Shown: positions 25,094 to 32,438, counted from the stretch's first letter. The stretch is DNA of 32,438 nt from Alistipes sp. (GCA_017558115.1 JAFYWG010000033.1:1-32438), one strand, 5' to 3'. Translations and numbers: made by a program. The notes: a model not told the origin generated them from the sequence alone.

Positions 25094-26803
25094 ATGGCTA
25101 ACTTTTATATAGATAATAAGGATTTGCAGTATCACCTCTCTCATCCCTTGATGAAGAGGATCATTGAGCTCAAGGAGCGCAACTTTGCCGATGCTAAGGA
25201 GTACGACTACGCGCCTCAGGATACGGAGGATGCACTCGACTCATACCGCCGCGTATTGGAGATCGTGGGCGACGTATGTGGCGAGGTTATCGCAGCCAAC
25301 GCAGAGAGCGTAGACCATGAGGGTCCCCGCGTTGTTAACGACCACGTGGAGTATGCTTCAGGTACTGTACGCAACATTGAGGCCCTCAACGCTGCAGGCT
25401 TGGGTGGTATGACCCTTCCCCGCAAGTATGATGGTTTGAATATGCCCGTTACATGCTTCGCCATGGCTAACGAGATGGTGGCACGTGCCGATGCCGGCTT
25501 CGAGAACATCTGGGGCTTGCAGGACTGCGCAGAGACCATCAACGAGTTTGCTACCGAGGAGATCAAGCAGCGCTTCTTGCCCCGCGTATCTGCTGGTGAG
25601 ACCTGCGCAATGGACCTCACCGAGCCCGATGCAGGTTCGGACCTCGGCGCTGTAATGCTTAAGGCTACATGGGATGAGGCAGCTGGCGTATGGCGCCTCA
25701 ACGGCTGTAAGCGCTTCATCACCAACGGTGATGGCGACATTTCACTCGTGTTGGCACGTACCGAGGAGGGCACGAAGGATGCACGAGGACTCTCAATGCT
25801 CATCTACGACAAGCGCGACGGTGGCGTTAAGGTGCGCCGAATCGAGAATAAGCTCGGTATCAAGGGTTCACCTACTTGTGAGTTGGTATTCAACAACGCC
25901 CCCGCAGTGTTGGTGGGCGACCGCAAGATGGGACTCATTAAGTACGTAATGTCGCTCATGAACGCAGCACGTCTTGGTATCGCAGCACAGTCTACAGGTT
26001 TGTGCGAGGCAGCTTACCGCGAGGCATTGAAGTATGCTAAGGAGCGTGAGCAGTTCGGCAAGGCTATCTACGAGTTCGCAGCCGTACGCGAGATGCTCAA
26101 GAATATGGAGGCTAAGACCATCGCATCACGCGCTATGCTCTACGAGACAGCACGCTTCGTGGATATCTACAAGCAGCTCACTCACATCTCTCACGATCGC
26201 TCGTTGGAGGCTGAAGAGCGCCAGGAGATGAAGTTCTACAACCGCTTGGCTGACGGCTTTACCCCTCTTGCTAAGATGTTTGCTTCGGAGTATGCTAACG
26301 AGGTTGCCTACGACTCTATCCAGATTCACGGTGGCTCGGGCTACATGAAGGACTACGCTTGCGAGCGCTTGTATCGCGACGCACGCATCATGAATATCTA
26401 CGAGGGTACTACTCAGTTGCAGGTTGTTGCAGCCATCAACCACGTTACTAAGGGCACCTACCTCGAGCAGATCATGCGCTACGAGGAGAATGCACGTACC
26501 GAGGCTACAAAGGCTATGGGCGAGCAGTTGGTGGAGTTGCGTAAGGTATACGAGCAGGTTGTTGAGCGCGTAGAGACCATCGACAAGGAGACAAACGGCT
26601 ATAAGGAGTTCCACTCACGCCGCCTTGTTGAGATCGCGGGCTACATCATCATCTCACACATCATGTTGCGCCAGGCAGCGGAGTGCGAGGCAGAGTACTT
26701 GAACCCGGCAAAGATTTTCGTTAAGTACGCAGCGAAAAAGATCACCGAGGCAGCAGCATATATCAATGCTTCGGAGGCATCAGACGTAGAGTTGTTCGCA
26801 TAA
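25094..26803 (+). CDS. Acyl-CoA dehydrogenase with C-terminal extension
   Basis: 569 residues, longer than the ~380-residue short-chain enzymes. Conserved elements: CAMDLTEPDAGSDLGAV (flavin and substrate region), RFITNGDGD, NKLGIKGSPTCELVF, EREQFGKAIYEFAAV, QIHGGSGYMKDY and RIMNIYEGTTQLQ, where Glu437 is the expected catalytic base. About 130 residues follow this point, mostly helical and charged, as in the long acyl-CoA dehydrogenase subfamily of Bacteroidota and other anaerobes. The substrate is uncertain: butyryl-, branched-chain or aryl-acyl-CoA are all possible. Placement 7 nt after etfA indicates a dedicated ETF partner. Confidence 0.92.
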   Translation: MANFYIDNKDLQYHLSHPLMKRIIELKERNFADAKEYDYAPQDTEDALDSYRRVLEIVGDVCGEVIAANAESVDHEGPRVVNDHVEYASGTVRNIEALNAAGLGGMTLPRKYDGLNMPVTCFAMANEMVARADAGFENIWGLQDCAETINEFATEEIKQRFLPRVSAGETCAMDLTEPDAGSDLGAVMLKATWDEAAGVWRLNGCKRFITNGDGDISLVLARTEEGTKDARGLSMLIYDKRDGGVKVRRIENKLGIKGSPTCELVFNNAPAVLVGDRKMGLIKYVMSLMNAARLGIAAQSTGLCEAAYREALKYAKEREQFGKAIYEFAAVREMLKNMEAKTIASRAMLYETARFVDIYKQLTHISHDRSLEAEERQEMKFYNRLADGFTPLAKMFASEYANEVAYDSIQIHGGSGYMKDYACERLYRDARIMNIYEGTTQLQVVAAINHVTKGTYLEQIMRYEENARTEATKAMGEQLVELRKVYEQVVERVETIDKETNGYKEFHSRRLVEIAGYIIISHIMLRQAAECEAEYLNPAKIFVKYAAKKITEAAAYINASEASDVELFA

Positions 26804-26830
26804 CGACTTCACCATACAAACATACAAAGA

Positions 26831-26865
26831 AAAAAGTCCACCCCGAAAAGGAGTGGACTTTTTTT
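26831..26865. terminator. Terminator of the etf/acyl-CoA dehydrogenase operon
   Basis: AAAAAGTCCAC (26831-26841) pairs with GTGGACTTTTT (26853-26863), and the run of T continues to 26865. The stem extends outward through ATACAAAG and TTTGTAT. It lies 27 nt after the stop. The A-run in front makes it usable in both directions. Confidence 0.93.
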
Positions 26866-26872
26866 GTATCGG

Positions 26873-26987
26873 TTTTAGAGAATTTAAGGAACTTAGGGAG
26901 TTTAGAGACTTTAAGGTATCTAAATCAACCACCCTAAACTCCTTAATCTCTCTAAACTCCTTAATCTCTCTAAACTCCTTAATCTCT
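26873..26987. repeat. Inverted arrays of degenerate 9-bp units, copy 2
   Basis: The left arm (26873-26917) splits into 9-mers GTTTAGAGA-like, ATTTAAGGA, ACTTAGGGA, GTTTAGAGA, CTTTAAGGT. The right arm is a perfect 18-bp tandem, CTAAACTCCTTAATCTCT, repeated three times (26934-26987), itself two 9-mers. The two arms are reverse complements in type and could form a long cruciform or RNA hairpin. No gene is present; the short frames here only show three-residue periodic repeats. Confidence 0.85.
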
Positions 26988-27021
26988 ATCGCGAACAAAC
27001 GCTGATTAGCACCGATACCCT

Positions 27022-27186
27022 AATTTCTTGTCAGAAGTCGTGAGATGACATTCATTAGCGTAAGGGGCGTTTATAGTCAGAAGGCTGCAGATACAACGCT
27101 CGACAAAAATGCCGTCGATGGGTAGTACTTTGGCGTACGCCCCATTGACGGCACTTTTTGTTAGCGGCAGTAGATGTCTGCCTTAT
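27022..27186. repeat. Box plus hairpin repeat element, copy B
   Basis: Begins with the box AATTTCTTGTCAGAAG (27022-27037), repeated in part as GTCAGAAGG at 27076-27084. The main hairpin pairs AAAAATGCCGTCGATGGG (27105-27122) with CCCATTGACGGCACTTTTT (27141-27159), with one bulge and one wobble. The loop contains GTAGTACTTTGGCGTACG, nearly the same as in copy A. T-runs flank it on both strands. It ends with the 27-bp block (27160-27186) that is also at 142-168 and reaches the stop codon of the CoA-transferase gene. Confidence 0.8.
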
Positions 27187-28478
27187 TACTTTAATCTTAG
27201 GAAGCCGATACCGAAACGCTCCACTGCTGCACGCTCGAGATCCTCGCGGACTGAGGGGTCAGCAATAGAGATAAGGAGCTTAGCACGCTCAGCGAGCGAC
27301 TTGTTACGGAGATATACGATACCGTGCTCGGTAGCGATATACTGCGCCTGGAAACGTGTGGTCACAACACCTGCACCCTTAGTGAGTGTAGGTACAATCT
27401 TAGACTGACCCTTTGAGGTGATAGATGGAAGGGCAATGAAGCACTTACCACCCTCAGAGAGTGCACCGCCATACATGAAGTCGTGCTGGCCACCTACACC
27501 CGAGAAGATGCGCTCACCGATAGAGTCGGCGCAAATCTGACCTGTGAGGTCGATCTCGATAGCTGAGTTCACAGCCATAACCTTAGGGTTCTGACGAATA
27601 TTCTGTGGGTCGTTTGTCCAAGCCACGTCGCGGATGACAACGTCGCGGTTGCCATCGAGATAGTCGTAGAGGCGCTGACTACCGAGGCAGAGGCATGCTA
27701 CAGACTTACCGGGATAGATCTTCTTCAAAGAGTTGTCGATGATACCCTTCTGGATGAGGGGCACCACGCCGTCGGTCATAGCCTCGGTGTGGAGGCCCAG
27801 GTGCTTGTGACCCTGCAGAGTATCAAGCACAGCGTTAGGAATACCACCTACACCGATTTGAAGTGTTGCACCATCAGGAATCTCGCCAGCGATGTAGTTA
27901 CCGATAGCGCGCTCCACAGCGTTGGGCACAACAGTAGGCACCTCAACAAGTGGCTCGTCACCGCGCACCATAGCGTCAATCTTCGACACGTGGATAACGG
28001 GGTCTCCAAATGTGCGAGGCATATACTTATTCACCTGCGCGATGATAACCTTTGAGCACTCTGCAGCCGAGAATGCGAGGTCGGCAGATACACCATATGA
28101 GCAGTAACCCTCCTCATCGGGCTCCGACACGTTGAGAAGTGTCACATCGAGAGGCACCTGGCCTGAGCGGAAAAGGAAGGGAATCTCACCCAAGAATGCG
28201 GGGATGGTCTGTGCCACGCCCGAGTTAATGGCATTACGCAAGTTGTTAGCAACGAAGAAGCTAAGTGGCTCGAATGAGTCGCGTAGCTCCGCCTTAGCAT
28301 AAGGAGCATCGAAGCGACCGATAGCGAATGCTGTATATACCTTTACACCACGAAGCTCTGGCGCGCGGTCGGTCATCGCCTGCACCAATACCTCGGGGAT
28401 AGATGTCGAGCCCTGGATATATACCGAGTCACCCGACTTGATAAGCTTGACGGCCTCAGCCGCACTTACTAAATTCAT
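27186..28478 (-). CDS. Cat-type CoA-transferase (acetyl-CoA hydrolase/transferase family)
   Basis: 430 residues from the ATG at 28478 (MNLVSAAEAVKLIKSGDSVY); an in-frame GTG lies two codons upstream. The expected catalytic glutamate is Glu232 in LGLHTEAMTDG. The oxyanion loop is GVGG at 209-212, and GGQHDFMYGG at 329-338 resembles the GGQxDF signature of butyryl- and 4-hydroxybutyrate-type CoA-transferases. It therefore most likely moves CoA between an acyl-CoA and acetate or another acid rather than hydrolysing it. It lies downstream of the aminotransferase-ior genes but behind a terminator-like hairpin, and converges with the acyl-CoA dehydrogenase operon. Confidence 0.88.
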   Translation of the reverse strand: MNLVSAAEAVKLIKSGDSVYIQGSTSIPEVLVQAMTDRAPELRGVKVYTAFAIGRFDAPYAKAELRDSFEPLSFFVANNLRNAINSGVAQTIPAFLGEIPFLFRSGQVPLDVTLLNVSEPDEEGYCSYGVSADLAFSAAECSKVIIAQVNKYMPRTFGDPVIHVSKIDAMVRGDEPLVEVPTVVPNAVERAIGNYIAGEIPDGATLQIGVGGIPNAVLDTLQGHKHLGLHTEAMTDGVVPLIQKGIIDNSLKKIYPGKSVACLCLGSQRLYDYLDGNRDVVIRDVAWTNDPQNIRQNPKVMAVNSAIEIDLTGQICADSIGERIFSGVGGQHDFMYGGALSEGGKCFIALPSITSKGQSKIVPTLTKGAGVVTTRFQAQYIATEHGIVYLRNKSLAERAKLLISIADPSVREDLERAAVERFGIGFLRLK

Positions 28479-28495
28479 ACACACTATTCTTTAAA

Positions 28496-28525
28496 AAGGG
28501 CTGTCCTTTGACTTCGGGCAGCCCT
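28496..28525 (-). terminator. Terminator after the ior-aminotransferase genes
   Basis: On the minus strand AGGGCTGCCC pairs with GGACAGCCCT (plus 28516-28525 with 28497-28506), followed by TTTTT. One pair is mismatched. It lies between the aminotransferase stop and the CoA-transferase start, only 18 nt before the latter, so it may limit but not abolish expression of the CoA-transferase. Confidence 0.7.
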
Positions 28526-28542
28526 ACATTAATTTATCCGAT

Positions 28543-28571
28543 GAAATTGTATAGCCTTGCTATACGATTTC
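28543..28571 (-). other. Hairpin directly after the aminotransferase stop
   Basis: GAAATTGTATAG (28543-28554) pairs with CTATACGATTTC (28560-28571), 12 bp with one wobble and a 5-nt loop, beginning one base after the stop codon. There is no T-run. Together with the next hairpin it forms a tandem structure in the short intergenic region. Confidence 0.6.
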
Positions 28572-29888
28572 TTAATAGTCCTGGCTAAATAGACGGAGAC
28601 GCTTGTCGAGCTCATCGTACTGGTAATCCGAAATCATCGACACGCAACCACGCAAGCCCTGACGCGAGCTACCTGTAGGTGCGAGGGTGATAGCCGAGAT
28701 ACCGTAGTAGATAAGCTTGTTGATAAGCTGCTCGCCTGTCATATCCTTGTAGCCGAATGTAAAGAAGAAGCCATCGCTGACATCCTGATCGCAGTCCTTA
28801 TCGTAGACGATATGGAAGCCATTCTTTACCATGATCTCCTTTACCTTCTGCGCACGACGTGCATACTCGCGTGTGTGCTCAACATAGTTGAGGCGACCAT
28901 CCGACGCCGCACGGAACATAGCAGCGAGGGCGTACTGTGCAGAGTGGGGAACACCCGATGACAATACGTAGAGGATGTTGAAGATGAAGTTACGACGGAA
29001 CTGACCATCGTTGCCATACTTCTTAGCGAAGTTGTCGTAGCAGCGCTCCGCGAGTGCGGGGTTCATAGCCACAACGGCGATACGCTGACCAGCGTACGAG
29101 AACATCTTCGAGCCTGACAAGAGGTGCAAGCAGTTGTCTGTATAGCGTGCTACAGAGGGCTGGTATGGCGCCTCGAAGGGCTTCGAACGATCCTCGCGGA
29201 AGTCCATATTGAGGTATGCCAAGTCCTCTACAACGATAACGTCATACTTCGTAGCCATGCGACCGATAATCTCCAACTCCTCCTCGTTGAGGCACATCCA
29301 TGTTGGGTTGTTGGGGTTAGAGTATACGATACCGCTGATGCGACCAGATGAGAGCACCTCCTCCAACTTAGCCTCCAACGCCTTACCACGGAAGTCGATG
29401 ACGTCGAACGACTCGATGCGGATACCCTGAACCTTACACTGTGCCTTCTGCACGGGGAAGCCGGGGTCGATAAAGAGGATAGTATCGCGGTCCTCACGCA
29501 TCTGGTGGAGTGCCATGAAGGTTGCAAAAGCACCCTGCATAGAGCCCACCGTAGGCACAATGCACACGGGAGGGATGTCGAGGTTGATGAATGCCTTGAT
29601 GAAGCGCGAAGCCTCCTTTGTCAAGGGCTCGATACCTGTGATGAGGGGATACTTCGAGCCTACGCCTGCGAGCAACGCCTCGTGCTCTGCCTCGATACCA
29701 ATCTGCTCGGCGGGAAGGCCTGGCTCACCAATCTCCATGCGGATATACTCCACACCCATCTTAGCCTCGATGTCCTTAACGACACTCACAAACTGGCGGA
29801 TAGATGCTGCGCCAAGCTCCTTGGCGTTGCGGAGTCCATTGGCAATACAGATATTGTCTACGGTCTGCTTATCTAATGGTCTCTCCAT
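28572..29888 (-). CDS. PLP-dependent aminotransferase (class I/II), ior-linked
   Basis: 438 residues from the ATG at 29888, 4 nt after the iorB stop; the longer open frame runs back into iorB and is rejected. Fold type I motifs are clear: YPLITGIEPLTKEASRF, the NPNNPT segment at 191-196, VVEDLAY with Asp222 (pairs with the PLP nitrogen) and the Schiff-base Lys261 in SGSKMFSYAGQR. It probably transaminates an aromatic or branched amino acid to the 2-oxoacid used by IorAB; linkage to iorBA is the main argument. It is a cytoplasmic enzyme, third in the operon. Confidence 0.9.
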   Translation of the reverse strand: MERPLDKQTVDNICIANGLRNAKELGAASIRQFVSVVKDIEAKMGVEYIRMEIGEPGLPAEQIGIEAEHEALLAGVGSKYPLITGIEPLTKEASRFIKAFINLDIPPVCIVPTVGSMQGAFATFMALHQMREDRDTILFIDPGFPVQKAQCKVQGIRIESFDVIDFRGKALEAKLEEVLSSGRISGIVYSNPNNPTWMCLNEEELEIIGRMATKYDVIVVEDLAYLNMDFREDRSKPFEAPYQPSVARYTDNCLHLLSGSKMFSYAGQRIAVVAMNPALAERCYDNFAKKYGNDGQFRRNFIFNILYVLSSGVPHSAQYALAAMFRAASDGRLNYVEHTREYARRAQKVKEIMVKNGFHIVYDKDCDQDVSDGFFFTFGYKDMTGEQLINKLIYYGISAITLAPTGSSRQGLRGCVSMISDYQYDELDKRLRLFSQDY

Positions 29889-29892
29889 GCTA

Positions 29893-30474
29893 CTACTTCT
29901 TGATTGAGTTTTCATAACCGGCACGTACTGCAGCAAGGTTCTTCTCGATAACCTCCTCACCCTTACGAGCGAAGATACGACGTATACCTGCCTCGATCTT
30001 CTCATACTCTATGTCGAGCATGGGGATAGCAGCACCCAAGAGTACCATATTTGCCGCCTGAAGGGGGGCACCAGCCTCCTTTGCCAACTCCTCAACGTTG
30101 AGTGACACGCAGTGTGGCAATGCCGCGAGGTGAGCGTTAATCTCCTCCTCTGCGGGGTAGTTAGGAATATTGATAAATGGAACGTTCGATGTCACTACCC
30201 AGCCATCCTTCTTCAAGTACTGCAAGTAGCGCAACGCCTCCATAGGCTCGAGTGAGATGATGATGTCGGCACCACCCTTAGCGATAAGGTCCGATGCGAT
30301 GGGCTCAGTCGAGAGACGCAAGTTACTCTGCACGTCACCACCACGCTGGCTCATACCGTGAACCTCAGCCTGCTTGATGTTCCAACCCTCGGCCAAGGCT
30401 GCCTCGCCAATGACCGTAGCAATCGACAGAATACCCTGTCCGCCGACGCCTGCCAAAATGATATCTTTCTTCAT
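29893..30474 (-). CDS. iorB: Indolepyruvate:ferredoxin oxidoreductase, beta subunit
   Basis: 193 residues, the usual size for the small gamma-type subunit of 2-oxoacid:acceptor oxidoreductases. The opening KKDIILAGVGGQGILSIATVI (GVGGQG at 9-14) and EVHGMSQRGGDVQSNLR are the family hallmarks. With IorA it decarboxylates aryl-pyruvates to aryl-acetyl-CoA while reducing ferredoxin. It lies 35 nt after iorA and 4 nt before the aminotransferase. Confidence 0.93.
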   Translation of the reverse strand: MKKDIILAGVGGQGILSIATVIGEAALAEGWNIKQAEVHGMSQRGGDVQSNLRLSTEPIASDLIAKGGADIIISLEPMEALRYLQYLKKDGWVVTSNVPFINIPNYPAEEEINAHLAALPHCVSLNVEELAKEAGAPLQAANMVLLGAAIPMLDIEYEKIEAGIRRIFARKGEEVIEKNLAAVRAGYENSIKK

Positions 30475-30509
30475 AATTGTTTCTTAGTTATATGTTAGCA
30501 TTAGCGGAC

Positions 30510-32132
30510 TTACTCCTTCTTTGCAGCTGCAGCGCGAGCCTTAGCGTGACGCTTAGCTGTCTGGATACACTCGCGACGTGGGATGATAACCGATACACCC
30601 TTGTACTCGATCTCCTCGCGCAAGATAGACTTTATCTCCTCCATGTTCTTTGGCAGAGGCACAACAACGCGTACGTGCTCGGGCTTAACGCCTACGCCAC
30701 GGCAGATATCCTCAATCTTGCCTGTACCTGCTGAGTCCTGACCACCTGTCATACCTGTTGTGAGGTTATCAGAGATAACAACAACAACATTTGCGTTAGA
30801 GTTTACGCAGTCCAACAAGCCTGTCATACCTGAGTGAGTGAATGTAGAGTCACCGATAACAGCAAATGCGGGGAACTGACCAGCGTCCGAAGCACCCTTA
30901 GCCATGGTGATTGAAGCACCCATCTCTACGCAAGCGTGCAATGCCTGGAATGGGGGCAATGCGCCGAGAGTGTAGCAGCCGATATCACCAAAGATGCGAG
31001 GATTCTCATACTCTGCAGCTACCTCGTTCAACGCCTTGTACATATCGCGGTGACCGCAACCCTGGCACAATGCGGGTGGACGTGCTACAACGATATCGTC
31101 TGCCTCGAGGTTCTCCAAAGCCTCCATGCCCAACGACTTGCGTACGCTGTCGGGGTTGAGCTCGCCTACGCGTGGAAGATCGCCTGTCAAGCGACCCTTA
31201 ACCTCAACTGTAGAGGGCACAATAGCGCGAATCATCTCCTCAACAACGGGCTGACCCTCCTCCATTACGAGGATCTCCTTTGCACCATCGGCAACCATCT
31301 TCTCGATAAGCTCGATGGGGAGAGGATACTGTGAAATCTTGAGTACGCTACGCTCATCGCAGTTTGCAGCGTTCTCCATGTAGTAGTTGTATGCGATACC
31401 AGTGCAGATAACACCACGCTCAGGGTTAGTACCCTTGCGGTAGAAGTTGTACTTAGACTCTACAGAGGCCTTCTGGAGGTCATCCTGCTGAGCCAAAAGC
31501 TCTACGTAGCGCTTCTTAGCGAATGCGGGCAACAAGATCCAGCGACGAACATCCTCAGGACGGCTGATCTCGTTCTGCTTGCGAGGCTCCTCTGTTACAT
31601 TAACAACGGCACGTGAGTGAGCCATACGTGTAGTTACACGCATCAACACGGGCAACTTAACAGCCTCCGAGAGCTCGAATGCAGCACGTGTCATGTCGTA
31701 AGCCTCCTGCTGTGATGAGGGCTCGAAGATGGGCATCAACGCAAACTTACCATAGAAGCGAGAGTCCTGCTCGTTCTGTGATGAGTGCATAGATGGGTCG
31801 TCGGCAGCAACAACCACCAAGCCACCATTAACGCCAGTCATAGCTGAGTTAACAAATGGGTCGGCAGCAACGTTCATACCTACGTGCTTCATACATACGA
31901 GGGCGCGCTTGCCCATGTACGACATACCGAGAGCACCCTCCATAGCGGTCTTCTCGTTAGTAGCCCAGCGGCAGCAGATCTTATTCTCTGCATCACCGCG
32001 CTTCTCCTCGCGGAGCTGAATGAATTCTGTAATTTCGGTTGAAGGCGTTCCAGGATAAGCGTAGACACCCGATAGACCAGAGTCGATAGCGGCCTGAGCA
32101 ATAGCCTCGTCACCGAGAAGTAGTTTTCTCAT
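30510..32132 (-). CDS. iorA: Indolepyruvate:ferredoxin oxidoreductase, alpha subunit, without ferredoxin domain
   Basis: 540 residues. The N-terminal pyrimidine-binding domain begins LLLGDEAIAQAA and contains VYAYPGTPSTEITEFI. The thiamine diphosphate domain has CQGCGH at 356-361, GDIGCYTLG and the GDS...ISDN motif starting at 427. Archaeal and many bacterial IorA proteins exceed 600 residues because of a C-terminal domain with two CxxCxxCxxxC cluster motifs. Here the protein stops after IIPRRECIQTAKRHAKARAA with no such motif, so the [4Fe-4S] relay must be elsewhere. It is first in the operon; a -7 box is visible upstream. Confidence 0.92.
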   Translation of the reverse strand: MRKLLLGDEAIAQAAIDSGLSGVYAYPGTPSTEITEFIQLREEKRGDAENKICCRWATNEKTAMEGALGMSYMGKRALVCMKHVGMNVAADPFVNSAMTGVNGGLVVVAADDPSMHSSQNEQDSRFYGKFALMPIFEPSSQQEAYDMTRAAFELSEAVKLPVLMRVTTRMAHSRAVVNVTEEPRKQNEISRPEDVRRWILLPAFAKKRYVELLAQQDDLQKASVESKYNFYRKGTNPERGVICTGIAYNYYMENAANCDERSVLKISQYPLPIELIEKMVADGAKEILVMEEGQPVVEEMIRAIVPSTVEVKGRLTGDLPRVGELNPDSVRKSLGMEALENLEADDIVVARPPALCQGCGHRDMYKALNEVAAEYENPRIFGDIGCYTLGALPPFQALHACVEMGASITMAKGASDAGQFPAFAVIGDSTFTHSGMTGLLDCVNSNANVVVVISDNLTTGMTGGQDSAGTGKIEDICRGVGVKPEHVRVVVPLPKNMEEIKSILREEIEYKGVSVIIPRRECIQTAKRHAKARAAAAKKE

Positions 32133-32438
32133 ATTAGTATAGTTTTTAGGTTTGTGATCTCGTTTTAGTTAATACACTATTACGCATCTTCAAAGTTAAG
32201 CAAAATTTTTCAATCTGCGAAATATTTTTTTGCTTTATGACTATTTATGAGTCCTGATAGGCTCTTATAAGTTTTATCCGGAATACATACAACACACAAC
32301 AGCCCTTGTAAACAACACAATGAGTCTGTCTAACAATCAAAAAAGTTAGGCAGGCTCTATTTATTATAAAGTTAAACATTTCAGGATATTGGCGCTTTTT
32401 CGCGATTTTAGTATTAGGCGACTGGCACATGCGTAGCA
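32133..32438. other. Upstream region of iorA with promoter box and hairpin
   Basis: No gene is supported here. On the minus strand TAACTTTG (32191-32198) matches the -7 box for iorA, about 59 nt before the ATG; the -33 element is weak. Further out, on the plus strand, GAGTCTGTCTAAC (32322-32334) pairs with GTTAGGCAGGCTC (32345-32357), 13 bp including two G-T pairs, with an A-rich loop and an AT-rich stretch behind. It could be a terminator for a plus-strand gene or part of an upstream unit. A 61-codon frame on the minus strand (32245-32430) lacks support. Confidence 0.5.
32191..32198 (-). promoter_or_regulatory. -7 promoter box of the iorA-iorB-aminotransferase operon
   Basis: TAACTTTG on the minus strand, an exact TAnnTTTG match. 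The sequence about 20 nt upstream is TTCG-like rather than TTTG, so the promoter may be moderate or activator-dependent. Confidence 0.5.

Noticed and set aside
26934-26987. Possible short CRISPR array (three identical units)
   Set aside because: Units are directly adjacent with no spacers, and no cas gene is in the window; it is a period-9 tandem repeat.
26780-26998. Small protein with repeated EIKEFR peptides on the minus strand
   Set aside because: The peptide period comes from the 9-bp DNA repeat; the frame overlaps the end of the acyl-CoA dehydrogenase gene and runs through its terminator.
29889-30005. N-terminal extension of the aminotransferase
   Set aside because: Arginine-rich out-of-frame translation of the iorB end; the ATG at 29888 starts the family homology.
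32245-32430. 61-codon frame upstream of iorA
   Set aside because: No ribosome site, no recognisable domain, and it overlaps the hairpin.

Overview
The window looks like chromosomal DNA of a gut-type member of the Bacteroidota, most likely order Bacteroidales. Several promoters fit the Bacteroidota consensus (TTTG, about 20 nt, TAnnTTTG), Shine-Dalgarno sequences are weak, and many genes are families of this phylum: DUF4270 lipoprotein, DUF3098, a DksA-like protein with a half-lost zinc finger, and a one-domain starch-synthase-like protein. My impression is an Alistipes/Rikenellaceae-type genome, but no rRNA or other marker here proves it.

Layout. 1-180: the edge of a convergent intergenic repeat region. 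181-1365 (-): secreted C1 cysteine peptidase. 1462-3762 (-): topA. 3851-12662 (-): a compact eight-gene run, in transcription order YfhO-family membrane protein, ftsX, DUF3098, uppP, truB, queA, starch-synthase-like protein, DUF4270 lipoprotein. 12790-15164 (+): polyprenyl diphosphate synthase and an FHS-type sugar transporter, divergent from that run. 15165-15489: an unusual structured intergenic region. 15490-15864 (-): DksA/TraR-like protein. 16059-16775 (+): a small AT-rich secreted YD-repeat gene that appears inserted between dksA and ileS. 16892-21140 (-): ileS and the YebC-family gene. 21141-21824: a long intergenic region with what looks like a free-standing small RNA gene. 21825-22982 (+): GT4 glycosyltransferase. 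23172-26803 (+): etfB, etfA, acyl-CoA dehydrogenase. 26804-27185: a second structured intergenic region built in the same order as the first. 27186-32132 (-): Cat-type CoA-transferase, then (upstream of it) aminotransferase, iorB, iorA. 32133-32438: promoter and a hairpin.

How the genes fit together. The eight-gene run joins envelope functions (FtsX, UppP, YfhO, DUF4270 lipoprotein) with tRNA modification (TruB, QueA). The right third reads as a fermentation island. The aminotransferase makes 2-oxoacids; IorAB oxidises them to acyl-CoA and reduces ferredoxin; the CoA-transferase could recover the CoA bond; EtfAB with the acyl-CoA dehydrogenase would handle the reductive side. EtfB carries the KQVPDT signature common in the group that includes bifurcating ETFs. 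The joint pathway is inference.

The most novel-looking material is non-coding: (1) a probable unannotated ~140-nt structured RNA at about 21492-21634 with its own near-perfect promoter and terminator; (2) a composite repeat module, seen complete twice and partly once, made of a terminator, inverted arrays of 9-bp units, a TTTCTTGTCAGAAG box and a long bidirectional hairpin, placed between convergent genes.
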